This document shows positions 45,788 through 54,239 of a stretch of 64,000 nucleotides of DNA, one piece after another. Source of the DNA: WJMB01 sp964581465 (GTDB taxonomy: Bacteria; RBG-13-66-14); assembly GCA_964581465.1 (NCBI GenBank), contig CAZOOP010000002.1, positions 84,115 to 148,114 of the forward strand. The letters run 5' to 3'. The position numbers and the translations under genes are program-made. A model generated the notes under the pieces. That model had not been told where the DNA came from and ran no database searches. It saw only the letters and a program-made list of their open reading frames with translations. The first letter of the stretch is position 1, and each line of letters opens with the position of its first letter.

Positions 45788-45966
45788 CGACCTCGGCAAA
45801 ACCGCCCCGGCCGCGGTAGACGTCCCGGGCTAATGATGGTGAGGTTTTGGCACGTTTCTTGCGGAAACCGGGGGGGGGCGGTCCGCGGTTACTCACGGCT
45901 TTTGCAAGAAACGTGCCAAAACCGGCGCCGATCAGTGACGCTCTGCATTATAATTTGCCGAGGTCG
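45788..45966. repeat. Nested double-palindrome element, copy 3
   Basis: The outer arms are a perfect 13-bp inverted repeat, CGACCTCGGCAAA at 45788-45800 and its complement at 45954-45966. The inner arms are a perfect 20-bp inverted repeat, GGTTTTGGCACGTTTCTTGC at 45843-45862 and its complement at 45904-45923. A TATAAT sequence sits just before the right outer arm. It lies between the PorU-like and first PorV-like genes. Confidence 0.95.
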
Positions 45967-46104
45967 TCCGCCGGGTGCGGCCGGTACGCAGCGCCGGCTC
46001 TTGTCCGCTCCTCTCCAAATGAAATGCCGGAGCTGGTTTTTTGACGCTTAGAAAGACCAACGATCCCATTCAGTCCGCCTTGCCTCGAAGCCGGGAGCTA
46101 CCCC

Positions 46105-47037
46105 GTGAAACCCCACCACCTGCTGATCCTGTTACTGGTCGTGACGACGGTCGGCGCCGAGGAGACCCTCTATGCCGGAGACTACCTGTCGCCGGGCTTC
46201 GGCGCCCGTCCGCTGGCCCTGGGCGGGGCCTACGGCGCCCTGGCCCTCGACGCCGCCGCTCCGGCTTTCAACCCCGCCGGACTGGCCTACGCCGGGAGCT
46301 ACGGCGGCCTGTTCATGCACTCCAGCCGCTTCGACAACCTGGTGGTCTACGACGCCCTGAGCGGCTTCTACCGCTTGGGCGAAAAGGGCGGCACCCTCGG
46401 CGCGGCCTGGATCCGCAGCGGTGTCGACGACATCAAGCTAACCCGCTGGGACGACGACGGCCGCCCCGAGGTCTACGACGTCGTCGACACCTCGGCCAAC
46501 GCCTTCTATCTCAGCTATGCCCGGGAGCTCCTGCCCAATCTCAGTCTCGGAGCCACGCTCAAGTATCTTCACGACGACGTCGCCGCCGCCACCGCCGACG
46601 GTTTCGGCTTCGATCTGGGCCTGTTCTGGCGACCGGCCCCCCGGACCGCCCTCTCGCTGACCGCCCACGATCCCTATTCCTACAAGGAGTGGTCCAACGG
46701 GACCACCGACGTCTTCGAGCCCCGCCTGCGCCTCGGCGGAGCCTGGGGCTTCGACCTGGCCGATATCGACACGGTGCTGACCCTGGCCGGCGACGCCGAG
46801 TTCATCCTGGCCGACTACGGCGAGTCTGCCCAGTTGGACCTCGACGGCCTCGGTCTGGACCTCCACGGCGGCTTCGAGTTCACCGTTGCCCGGGTCTTTT
46901 CGGCCCGGGTGGGAGCGGACCGGGGCAAGCTGACCCTGGGCGGCGGTGTGGCCCTGTGGGGAATGAGCCTGGACTACTGCTGGCTGTCCCACGAGCTGGG
47001 CGACACCCACCGGGTCAGTCTCTCGGCGGCTTTTTAG
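46105..47037 (+). CDS. PorV/PorQ-family outer-membrane barrel protein (first)
   Basis: A 310-residue protein starting at GTG 46105 with a signal peptide (HHLLILLLVVTTVGA). The mature N-terminus SPGFGARPLALGGAYGALALDAAA, followed by FNPAGLAYAGSYGGLF, is the hallmark of the PorV/PorQ (UPF0164, FadL-related) family: G.RplglGgA....D..a...NPAgLa. The rest is a regular beta-barrel with alternating strands, ending in an aromatic/hydrophobic terminal strand (RVSLSAAF). In T9SS, PorV shuttles cargo to the PorU sortase. Proximity to the PorU-like gene supports that role; it may also be a lipid or hydrophobic-compound porin. Confidence 0.88.
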   Translation: MKPHHLLILLLVVTTVGAEETLYAGDYLSPGFGARPLALGGAYGALALDAAAPAFNPAGLAYAGSYGGLFMHSSRFDNLVVYDALSGFYRLGEKGGTLGAAWIRSGVDDIKLTRWDDDGRPEVYDVVDTSANAFYLSYARELLPNLSLGATLKYLHDDVAAATADGFGFDLGLFWRPAPRTALSLTAHDPYSYKEWSNGTTDVFEPRLRLGGAWGFDLADIDTVLTLAGDAEFILADYGESAQLDLDGLGLDLHGGFEFTVARVFSARVGADRGKLTLGGGVALWGMSLDYCWLSHELGDTHRVSLSAAF

Positions 47038-47238
47038 CGAAACTCGCACCGACCCGGCACCGTATGCTAGAATATGCGGCCCACTCGGCGGATACCACCG
47101 GAGCAAGAACAACGAACGGATAGGCGCCGGTGGATCGACGCCGGTTGATCGCAGTTTTTCTCCACCGGCCGTGTCCTTGGCAGTTTTTACATCCCGCCGC
47201 GATTACCGGCAGTCCGACGGCGGAGTCAGGAGAGCATC

Positions 47239-48246
47239 ATGAAAGCCCGAGCCCTCATCCTGCTGCTTACCAGCCTGCTGACCGTCGCGGCCCTGGCCGA
47301 CGCGGTCACCATCTCGGCGCCCTGGCTGGTGATGGATCCCGGCGCCCGGGCCGGCGGGATGGGCCGGGCCTTCACCGCCGTGGCCGACGACGTCTACGCC
47401 ACCTACTTCAATCCCGGTGGCCTGGGCCTGTTCAGCCGCCGCCAGGTGGGAATGATGCACTCCGACCGCTCCATCGGCGAGTACGACATGTACTACGAGT
47501 ACCTGGGCGGAGCCTACAACATCCCCGATATCGGCACATTCGGGCTCTCGGCCATCTACCACGACACCGGCCTGATCCCGATCACCAAGGACGACCCCCA
47601 GCCCCTGGGCTACATGAGCACCTATTCCTTCTCCATCGGCGCCTCCTACGGCTATCCGATCATCCCCGACGTGCTGGGCGTCGGCGGAACGGTGAAGTAC
47701 GTCTACGAGCACCTGGCCGACGACGCCACCGCCGGAACCATCGGCGGCGACCTGGGCGTGCTTTGGCGCACCCCGCTGCCCAAGCTCTCCTTGGGTGCGG
47801 CGGTGATGAACATCGGCGGCGACCTGGACTACTCGGGCGGCGGCGAGGACGCCACCGACACCGCCAGCCCCCTGCCGCGGATGCTCAAGCTGGGTCTGGC
47901 CTACGAGGTGCCCTTCACCGAGCGCGTCGACCCTGACGATCCCGCGAAGACCATTAAGCTCAACGAGCTGCGCTTCGCCTTCGACTACACCAAGTACCTG
48001 GTGGAGCTGGAGGACGACTTCGCCACTGAGATCGGCGAGGCCGCCCTCAGCGCCGGCGCCGAGTACTGGTACGCCGGCATCGTCGGCCTGCGCGTCGGCT
48101 ACTACTACGAAGAGGACGCCAGCCTCCAGGGGACCAGCTTTGGCGTCAGTCTGCGCTACGCCGGATTCCAGTTCGATTTCGCCCAGGTGCCCGAGGGCGA
48201 GCTCTTCGGGATGAAGAACCGCTTCAGCCTGAGCTACATGTGGTAG
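47239..48246 (+). CDS. PorV/PorQ-family outer-membrane barrel protein (second)
   Basis: A 335-residue paralogue-type barrel. A signal peptide (ALILLLTSLLTVAALA) precedes WLVMDPGARAGGMGRAFTAVADDVYATYFNPGGLGLFSRRQ, the PorV/PorQ N-terminal signature. GLSAIYHDTG, YSFSIGASYGYPI, VGGTVKYVYEHL and GGDLGVLW are further PorV-like strand pairs. The protein ends FSLSYMW, an aromatic C-terminal strand expected for Bam-mediated assembly. The ATG follows CAGGAGAGC. A possible extended -10 (TGCTAGAAT, 47065-47073) lies 165 bases upstream, so it may be transcribed separately from the first PorV gene. Confidence 0.9.
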   Translation: MKARALILLLTSLLTVAALADAVTISAPWLVMDPGARAGGMGRAFTAVADDVYATYFNPGGLGLFSRRQVGMMHSDRSIGEYDMYYEYLGGAYNIPDIGTFGLSAIYHDTGLIPITKDDPQPLGYMSTYSFSIGASYGYPIIPDVLGVGGTVKYVYEHLADDATAGTIGGDLGVLWRTPLPKLSLGAAVMNIGGDLDYSGGGEDATDTASPLPRMLKLGLAYEVPFTERVDPDDPAKTIKLNELRFAFDYTKYLVELEDDFATEIGEAALSAGAEYWYAGIVGLRVGYYYEEDASLQGTSFGVSLRYAGFQFDFAQVPEGELFGMKNRFSLSYMW

Positions 48247-48266
48247 CAGAACCTTTGCGAAAGAGT

Positions 48267-48298
48267 GCGACGAGGGCCGCGGTCGGGGTCCTCGTCGC
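48267..48298 (+). terminator. Hairpin downstream of second PorV-like gene
   Basis: GCGACGAGG (48267-48275) pairs perfectly with CCTCGTCGC (48290-48298), 20 bases after the stop codon and just upstream of the next promoter. No T run follows. Confidence 0.45.
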
Positions 48299-48326
48299 GC
48301 GGGACCTCATCACAACGCGTCGGCGT

Positions 48327-48355
48327 TTGACACTGCACCGCCGGTCGCTTATACT
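48327..48355 (+). promoter_or_regulatory. Strong sigma-70-type promoter for the fmdB-ppiC-ppiC-omega operon
   Basis: Consensus TTGACA, 17-base spacer, TATACT (5 of 6). The first gene starts 78 bases downstream. This is the best promoter match in the window. Confidence 0.85.
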
Positions 48356-48433
48356 CCTTCGTTCCACAGCCTTAAAGCACGGACCGGCGGGGTTTTCGCC
48401 CACCGACTCCGTGAGCGTGTTTTCGGAGAGACC

Positions 48434-48733
48434 ATGCCCACCTACCGCTTTCACTGCGCGGAGTGCTCCAAGGAGTTCGAGCGCTTCCTGGCCATCACCG
48501 CGCCGGATCCGGAGAGCTGCCCGCTCTGCGGCGCCGAGAGTTCAATTAAACGACTGCCCACGGCCGGCGCCGGTTTGATCTTCAAGGGCGGCGGGTTCTA
48601 CATCACCGACAACCGGCCCGAATCATACAAAGAGGCCGCCCAGGCCGAGAAGAAGGGCTCCGGTGGAAACGGAAGCAAATCCGAGGCCTGCGAAAGCTGC
48701 CCCGCCTCCGAATCCTGCGCCGAGCGAGACTGA
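48434..48733 (+). CDS. FmdB-family zinc ribbon protein
   Basis: A 99-residue protein starting MPTYRFHCAECSKEFERFL, then CPLCGAESSIKRLP: the two CxxC pairs of the FmdB/CxxC_CxxC_SSSS regulatory zinc ribbon. The middle GAGLIFKGGGFYITD is the conserved follow-on segment of the family (F.GsGfy.TD). The C-terminus has extra cysteines (ACESCPASESC) that may bind a second metal. The ATG follows TCGGAGAGACC. Function in the family is unclear (putative transcriptional or assembly regulators). It is the first gene after a strong promoter and is probably co-transcribed with two foldase genes. Confidence 0.92.
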   Translation: MPTYRFHCAECSKEFERFLAITAPDPESCPLCGAESSIKRLPTAGAGLIFKGGGFYITDNRPESYKEAAQAEKKGSGGNGSKSEACESCPASESCAERD

Positions 48734-48756
48734 TCCGCATTCACCAGTTTTCCCAC

Positions 48757-48792
48757 CACACCGACCGGGACGTCGCCCGACGTCGCGGTGTG
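48757..48792 (+). other. Intercistronic hairpin between fmdB and the first ppiC gene
   Basis: CACACCG and CGGTGTG enclose a GACGTCG-rich stem. It may modulate expression of the downstream genes. There is no T run. Confidence 0.35.
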
Positions 48793-48812
48793 CGACCCCG
48801 GGAGTGACACCC

Positions 48813-50117
48813 ATGCCCAAACGCCTTATCATCACAACCCTCATCCTCGTCGCCCTGTTCGCCGCCGGTTGCGGCGAATCCTCCGACGCCGTGGCCGAAG
48901 TCGGCGGCGCCGCCGTGACGACCGACGACATCAACCAGATGGTCGACGCCCTGGGCGCCCAGGGCCAGCAGTGGATCGCCGGCGAAGACGGCCGCCGAAT
49001 GCTTATCGAGGAGCGGATCAACGAAGAGATCCTCTACCAGAGCGCCCTGGAGCAGGGCATCGATGAGCTGCCCGACATCAAGGCCCAGATCGATCGCGCC
49101 GTGCGCAACATCGTCATCGGGTACTTCTACCGCATCAGCTTCGCCGACCTGGGCTTCACCGAAGAGGAGATCCAGGCCTACTACGAGGAGCACAAAGACG
49201 AACTGACCACGCCCGCCCAGGCTAATGTGCGCAGCCTGACCTACCCCACCGAGGGCGAGGCACGCCGGGTTCTGGACCGTCTCGAGTCGGGAACGAGCTT
49301 CGACGAACTGATTAAGGAACAGAGCGACGATCCCAACACCGGTCGTCAGATGCTGTTGAACGACAACTCCCAGAACGCCCCGGGCAAGTTGATCGAGGCC
49401 GTCTTTTCCGCCGAGGAGGGCTCCATCGTCGGACCCGTCGAATCGGCCGCCGGGTTCCATCTGGTCATGGTCGACAACCTCGTCCCCGGTGAAGCGATGA
49501 GCCTGGAGCAGGCCCGGCAGACGATCGTGGAGAACCTGCTGGTTCCCGAGGAGGACCTGCGCGCCTGGTTCGAGGAGAACCAGGACCAGTTCGCCCGTCC
49601 CGAATCGGCCCGCCTGCGCTTCATTCTCACCGACGATCAGGCCGCCGCCGAGGAGCTGGCCGCCCGCCTACGCGCCGGGGCCGACTTCGCCGAGACCGCT
49701 AGCCGCGAGAGCATCGATCCTGTGACCGCGCCTAACGGCGGTCTGGTTCCCGCGCTCTACGACGGCGCTCCCAGCATCCGCGGCTTCCAGCAGTCTGAGG
49801 ATGTCGAGGCCTTCACCGAGGCCGTCTTCGCCCTGGAGGCCGGTGAGATATCGGATCCCCTCGAGCTCAGTCGAGGCTGGGCCGTGATCCTCGTCGAGGA
49901 GTTCCAGGAAGCCCAAACTCCCGACTTCGAAGAGGTCCGCGAACAGGCCAAGAGCCAGTTGATGCGCGAGCGGATCACCGAGCGCGAGAACGCCTTCTTC
50001 AGCGAGCTCGAAGAGAGCCTGGGCGTGGAGCGCAACCAAGAGATGATCGATACCTGGATTGAGAACGGCGGCTTTTTGACAGTCGAACCGGCCGCCGCCG
50101 GTGATGCAGCTCAATAG
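48813..50117 (+). CDS. Lipoprotein foldase with two parvulin-like (PpiC/SurA) domains
   Basis: From ATG 48813 the protein has 434 residues. The signal peptide and lipobox LFAAGC are followed by a SurA/PrsA-like N-terminal helical domain (VGGAAVTTDDINQMVDAL, then LIEERINEEILYQSALEQG). Two parvulin-type regions follow: one around VRSLTYPTEGEARRVLDRL to IVGPVESAAGFHLVMVDN, the second around RLRFILTDDQAAAEELAARL to LELSRGWAVILVEEF. It would assist folding of exported proteins such as the barrels encoded upstream. The conserved parvulin His residues are partly lacking, so it may be a chaperone more than an isomerase. Followed after 8 bases by a paralogue. Confidence 0.88.
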   Translation: MPKRLIITTLILVALFAAGCGESSDAVAEVGGAAVTTDDINQMVDALGAQGQQWIAGEDGRRMLIEERINEEILYQSALEQGIDELPDIKAQIDRAVRNIVIGYFYRISFADLGFTEEEIQAYYEEHKDELTTPAQANVRSLTYPTEGEARRVLDRLESGTSFDELIKEQSDDPNTGRQMLLNDNSQNAPGKLIEAVFSAEEGSIVGPVESAAGFHLVMVDNLVPGEAMSLEQARQTIVENLLVPEEDLRAWFEENQDQFARPESARLRFILTDDQAAAEELAARLRAGADFAETASRESIDPVTAPNGGLVPALYDGAPSIRGFQQSEDVEAFTEAVFALEAGEISDPLELSRGWAVILVEEFQEAQTPDFEEVREQAKSQLMRERITERENAFFSELEESLGVERNQEMIDTWIENGGFLTVEPAAAGDAAQ

Positions 50118-50125
50118 GAGGTAAG

Positions 50126-51730
50126 ATGCGCACCCCGAACCGGTTTACTGTTTCACTATTCTTGCTGGTCGCCCTGGCGTCGGCCAATTTCGCCGCCGAG
50201 CCCGGCGAAGAGGTCGTCGTCGAGATCGGTGACGATGTGATTACCGTGGAGGAGTTCTGGGCCCAGGTCGACGCCCTGCCACCCCAGTACCAGACCATGG
50301 TCAACTCCGAGGAGGGCCGCCGGGCTTTTCTCGACCAGTTGATTCAGGAGCAGGTGCTTTTTCTGGCGGCCTTGGAAGAGGACTACGAGGACGACCCCGA
50401 GATAGCCGAAGAGATCGAACTTATGCGCATCCGCACCCTGGCCACCTTCTTTTTCCAGCGCCAGGTGGGCGAAAACTACGGCTTCAGCCGGGAAGAGCTG
50501 CGCGAGTACTACGAGGAGAATCCCGAGTACTTCCTCACCGACGCCCAGGTTCGCATGCGCCACCTGCTCGTCGAGACCGAGCGGGAGGCCCGCGACGCCC
50601 GCGAGCGCCTGGCTGCCGACGAGGTTTCCTTCGCCGACCTGACCAAGGAGATATCCCTGGACCCCAAGACTCGACGTCTGGGCGGGATGGTCGGTCTGGT
50701 CACCCAGGACATGCCGATTCCCCAACTGGGTTCCGTCGAGACCCTGCAGGAGGTCATCTTCGAGCTGCCCGTCGGCGAGGTTTCCGAACCGATCGAGAGC
50801 GAGATGGGTTGGCACCTGGTTCTCATCGAGGAGCAGATCGAGCCCAAGCCCCTGGAGTTCGAGCGCATCATCGGCCGGGTGGCCGATCAGATGTTGGTCC
50901 CCGAGGAGCAGGCCCTCGATTACTACCAGGAGCATCAGGAGGAGTACCTGAGCGATCCCCAGGTTCAGGCCCGGATCATCGTCTGCTTCTCCGAAGAGGA
51001 CGCCGAGGCCGCCCACAAGTCCCTGGAGGCCGGTGAGGAGCCCCGCGAGGTTGCCCGGGAGTACAACGAGGACGAGCGCACCAAGGCCGACGAGGGCCTG
51101 TTGGGCTTCGTCAAGCGCACCAGCCCGGTGCCCGCCCTGGGTCGCCAGGCCCGTGAGGTCCTCTCGGTGGCCCTCGACGAACTCGAGGACGGTGGTTACT
51201 CCGAACCCATCGAGATAGACGAGGCTTGGGTCGTTATCGTCCGCGAGGCCTTCCGCGACTCCGGAGTGCGCCCCTACCCGGAAGTTCGCGGCACCATCCG
51301 CGGCCGCCTGATCAGCGAGGAGCAGCAACTCCGCGTCGATAAGTTCTTCGAGGAGCTGCGCGAGCGCTTCGACGTCGAGGTCGACCAAGAGGTTCTGATG
51401 ACCGAACGTCCGCCCAGCGAAACACCGGAGGAGCTCTACGCCCTGGCCGAGGTGGCCCCGCCGCCGACGGCCATCGAGCACTACCAGGATATCCTCGATT
51501 TCTACCCCGATTCGCCCGAAGCCCCCAAGGCCCAGTTCATGATCGGCTTCCTCTACTCGGACCGGCTCAAGAACTACGACGAGGCCGAGGCGGCCTTCAA
51601 CGCCTACCTGGAAAACTGGCCCGAGGGCGAGTTCGCCGACGACGCCCGCTATATGCTCGAACATATGCGCGACGAGGACCCCCTCATTGAAGAGGATACA
51701 GCGGATTCAGACGAAACAGCCGAGGAGTAG
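50126..51730 (+). CDS. Periplasmic PpiC/SurA-type foldase with C-terminal TPR-like region
   Basis: A 534-residue protein with a signal peptide (TVSLFLLVALASANFA). The SurA-like N-terminal domain (EIGDDVITVEEFWAQVDAL, FLDQLIQEQVLFLAAL) is followed by a parvulin domain (VRMRHLLVETEREARDARERL ending GWHLVLIEEQ) and a second, more divergent one (ARIIVCFSEEDAEAAHKSL ending EAWVVIVREA). The last ~100 residues look like a YbgF-type TPR pair (AIEHYQDILDFYPDSPEAPKAQFMIG, YDEAEAAFNAYLENWPEGEFADDARYML) followed by an acidic tail. The ATG follows AGGAGGTAAG. It is a close functional partner of the upstream lipoprotein foldase; together they resemble the PrsA/SurA pair. Confidence 0.9.
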   Translation: MRTPNRFTVSLFLLVALASANFAAEPGEEVVVEIGDDVITVEEFWAQVDALPPQYQTMVNSEEGRRAFLDQLIQEQVLFLAALEEDYEDDPEIAEEIELMRIRTLATFFFQRQVGENYGFSREELREYYEENPEYFLTDAQVRMRHLLVETEREARDARERLAADEVSFADLTKEISLDPKTRRLGGMVGLVTQDMPIPQLGSVETLQEVIFELPVGEVSEPIESEMGWHLVLIEEQIEPKPLEFERIIGRVADQMLVPEEQALDYYQEHQEEYLSDPQVQARIIVCFSEEDAEAAHKSLEAGEEPREVAREYNEDERTKADEGLLGFVKRTSPVPALGRQAREVLSVALDELEDGGYSEPIEIDEAWVVIVREAFRDSGVRPYPEVRGTIRGRLISEEQQLRVDKFFEELRERFDVEVDQEVLMTERPPSETPEELYALAEVAPPPTAIEHYQDILDFYPDSPEAPKAQFMIGFLYSDRLKNYDEAEAAFNAYLENWPEGEFADDARYMLEHMRDEDPLIEEDTADSDETAEE

Positions 51731-51737
51731 GCCGACG

Positions 51738-52124
51738 ATGGAAAACGAAGAGATCGTCCGACCGGCCAGAACCGTCTATACGCCACCTGAGCTCACCGAT
51801 TACTACGAGCTCTCCCTGGACACCATGCTCGAGCAGCATCTGGACCGCTACGAGTTGGTGATGCGGGCCGGAGCCCTGTCCCGGGAGATCAACGCCGCCC
51901 GGTTGCAGTTCAGCGTTTCCAGTCCGGAGAAACCCACCAAGGTGGCCCTCAACGAGATTCAGTACGAGAAGACCTTCGAGCCTCGAACACCAAGTGATCT
52001 CCATTACGGTCAAGTGCGATTGAAGCGAACCGCAGCCGATGAGGATAAGGAATCTCCCGACGAAGAACAGATCGAAGAAACGGGTAAGGCCGAGGCCGGT
52101 CAAGAGAAATCAGCTGGAGATTAA
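51738..52124 (+). CDS. rpoZ: RNA polymerase omega subunit-like protein with acidic tail
   Basis: A 128-residue protein from ATG 51738, after GAGGAG. Residues 18-50 (ELSLDTMLEQHLDRYELVM, then RAGALSREINAAR) match the omega/Rpb6 core, in which an NRYeLV segment and a following helix pack against the RNA polymerase beta-prime subunit. KPTKVALNEIQYEKTF matches the second omega motif (KP...AL.EI..GK). The C-terminal ~45 residues are an added Glu/Lys-rich tail. It starts seven bases after the second foldase gene. Omega genes usually sit by gmk or spoT, so this neighbourhood is unusual. Assignment is from motifs only. Confidence 0.75.
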   Translation: MENEEIVRPARTVYTPPELTDYYELSLDTMLEQHLDRYELVMRAGALSREINAARLQFSVSSPEKPTKVALNEIQYEKTFEPRTPSDLHYGQVRLKRTAADEDKESPDEEQIEETGKAEAGQEKSAGD

Positions 52125-52174
52125 CCGAGCGCTGATCCGCTGGAGATCATCCGGACTCGCGTTACCACCACTAC

Positions 52175-52210
52175 AAAACGGGGCCGTCCGTGAATGGACG
52201 CCCCCGTTTT
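52175..52210. terminator. Bidirectional rho-independent terminator
   Basis: AAAACGGGGCCGTCC (52175-52189) pairs with GGACGCCCCCGTTTT (52196-52210), 15 bp with one mismatch, a 6-base loop and a T run on both sides. It separates the convergent rpoZ-like and Omp28-like genes. Confidence 0.88.
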
Positions 52211-52259
52211 GATTACCACAGGTTAAGCGTACGGCTGCCGATGGCTGTAGCGTTTGTCT

Positions 52260-53018
52260 TTAATGCTCCAGGGCCTTGATGGAACCCCAACTGGATTCGA
52301 CCACATTGCTCTGCCATTCACCGAGGTCGACCCGGGCGCCCTGGACGACGTTCTTGCCGATAAAACTCTGCACCACCACATAACCGACCAGGTCGTCGGT
52401 TTTCCAGACGCTGTCTACGTTGAATTCCTCGCGGTGGTAGTGCACGCCGCCGTCGTCGGGGCAGAGCCAGCCCGGGTAGTCGGGCTCGACCAGGCGCATA
52501 CTGTAGTCGTAGTGGCGGCCGCCGGCGAAGAGATCGTTCTCGCAGACGATGAAGAAGGCGCGGTAGGTCTCGTCGGGAACGCTGTCGGTCCACTCGAAGC
52601 GCGCATCGAGGTAGCCGTCGGAGCCGGTGATGTTGCCGTCGAGGACTATCTCCATCGGCGCCGGGACGCTGATGCGACTGTTGACGTAACTCGAGGACTG
52701 GCTGTAGTTGATCGCTGTACCGTCGCAATAGGTGGCCGGCACGGCGCTGACGCCGTAGAAGGTTCGGCGGTTGTTGTTGTCGACGGTATTATAGAGATAG
52801 AGGGGATCTGTTCCGGGCCAGCTCATGTGCCAGACGATCAAGCCCATATCGTCGTGGTAGCTGCCGTCGGCGGCCAGCCAGGCGGCGTCGGCCGGCGGAC
52901 AGTAGCCGCAGCCCGAGTTGGTGAAGCCCTCGAGGATCACGAAGCGCTGGCTGGCACCGGCGGATCCGGCCAGGATGACCAGGAAGAGCAGTACAAGAAT
53001 GGTTCGCTTGATCTTCAT
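52260..53018 (-). CDS. Secreted thioredoxin-fold protein (Omp28-like)
   Basis: From ATG 53018 the protein has 252 residues with a signal peptide (RTILVLLFLVILAGSAGA). The mature part opens FVILEGFTNSGCGYCPPADAA, a thioredoxin-like CxxC next to a conserved aromatic strand, as in Omp28-related outer-membrane proteins. The following DMGLIVWHMSWPGTDPLY and GVSAVPATYCDGT (cis-Pro loop) complete the fold. The C-terminal half is beta-rich (ARFEWTDSVPDETYRAFFIV). There is no C-terminal sorting domain. It may be a periplasmic or surface redox protein. The frame is open to 53075, but the basic MKIKRT start fits a signal peptide. Confidence 0.82.
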   Translation of the reverse strand: MKIKRTILVLLFLVILAGSAGASQRFVILEGFTNSGCGYCPPADAAWLAADGSYHDDMGLIVWHMSWPGTDPLYLYNTVDNNNRRTFYGVSAVPATYCDGTAINYSQSSSYVNSRISVPAPMEIVLDGNITGSDGYLDARFEWTDSVPDETYRAFFIVCENDLFAGGRHYDYSMRLVEPDYPGWLCPDDGGVHYHREEFNVDSVWKTDDLVGYVVVQSFIGKNVVQGARVDLGEWQSNVVESSWGSIKALEH

Positions 53019-54239
53019 CGTCGTGTTACTCCCTGCTGGTGTGATGAGTGGAATGGTGTCGCCCGGCGGAATCAATCCCGCAAAGGACGAAAATAAAATG
53101 CACCGTTAATGATTAGCTAATGCAGCCCGCCGTGTCAAGGGGTGCCTGTAAGAGCCATCGTTTCGCTTGGCGATCCGAATTGCGGTTGATCCATACGAGC
53201 CCTTTATAGTCAGGCTGGAAGCACTAATAAAGTTCGACGCAAGGTTTCAGACAGGCTGTTATCAAGTATTGCAAGGGATTATCACTCGCACCGGAACCGA
53301 CTCATCCAGCTAATAGATTATCATTCAACGCTTTATAGCTCGTAGTCGTCGCCATTGTCTTACCGTTGTTTGGTGGCACCATACCCGGCCTTGTATTGAG
53401 TTCAGCCGGAAGCCCGAGGCTGTTGGTTCCATTCAGGTTTCGACCAGGCTGTGAGTAAACGACCTGCTGACGACGCTCTATTGCTCGCTTTGGCAGCTTC
53501 GACCGTTAAGCGACTTCGCTGGTTGACCCCTCGCCGCGGGTGATAACCGGGATCTCTTCTCAATGCGTCTTGCTCAAATTGCGAATGCTTGGTTCAGTTT
53601 CTGGTGATGATCCCTATTACAATTGTATCAGCTTGATTCTTGATCGAGTTGACGGCATGAGCTCAAGCAGATATCAGGGATGACGCCCTTGCGGCAGATT
53701 ATCGCCGCTTCTGTTGTTAGTATATTTTGCCGTGATGATTCCCTGCTTAAGTGCTGCAACTGTTGTTATCATGACTGTATATTAATGATAATCGGGCAAC
53801 TGTTCCTTAGTGCAGAGGAAAGCCGGGAGGATGTTGGCCCGCACCTTGGTCCAGGAATCGACTATTGAATGCCTAAGAAATGCCTAAGAAATGCCTAAGA
53901 AAAGAAGCCTGTTGCATGGTTCTGTTGTGTGGTTTAGCGCATAAATCAATCGGGCAGTCTCGACCAGTTGAAGCATTCTGCAGAGCAGCTATCCCGAGAG
54001 CCCTCCATAAATGCGTAACTCGACAGTAAACAGCTTGGTCCGATTCCTGTGCCAATCCTTTGGCTTTTTTCCCGTCCAGGAAGAGTTGATAACCCTCAAG
54101 GAAACTGCTACGGCTAGCCGCCATTGCACTTAATCGGCACTGGCTCATAGCCGTTCACCGTACACTCATCGGCTGATCCAAGCGTTTGACGCTGCCGCGT
54201 CGAACCCGTGTACGAAGGTCGGGTAGCATTAACAAGGTA
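53019..54239. other. Long gene-free interval
   Basis: About 1.2 kb of lower-GC sequence with only short, family-less open frames. It contains a tandem repeat of three 11-bp units (53868-53900). No RNA gene, promoter or element end is recognised. Confidence 0.5.
53868..53900. repeat. Tandem repeat, 3 x 11 bp
   Basis: AATGCCTAAGA is repeated three times without change. Confidence 0.95.

Noticed and set aside
52318..52728. Arg-rich frame inside the Omp28-like gene
   Set aside because: Out-of-frame shadow with no start signal; the in-frame protein has a signal peptide and a CxxC thioredoxin motif.
53868..53900. CRISPR array
   Set aside because: Three direct 11-bp units without spacers are a simple tandem repeat; no cas genes are present.
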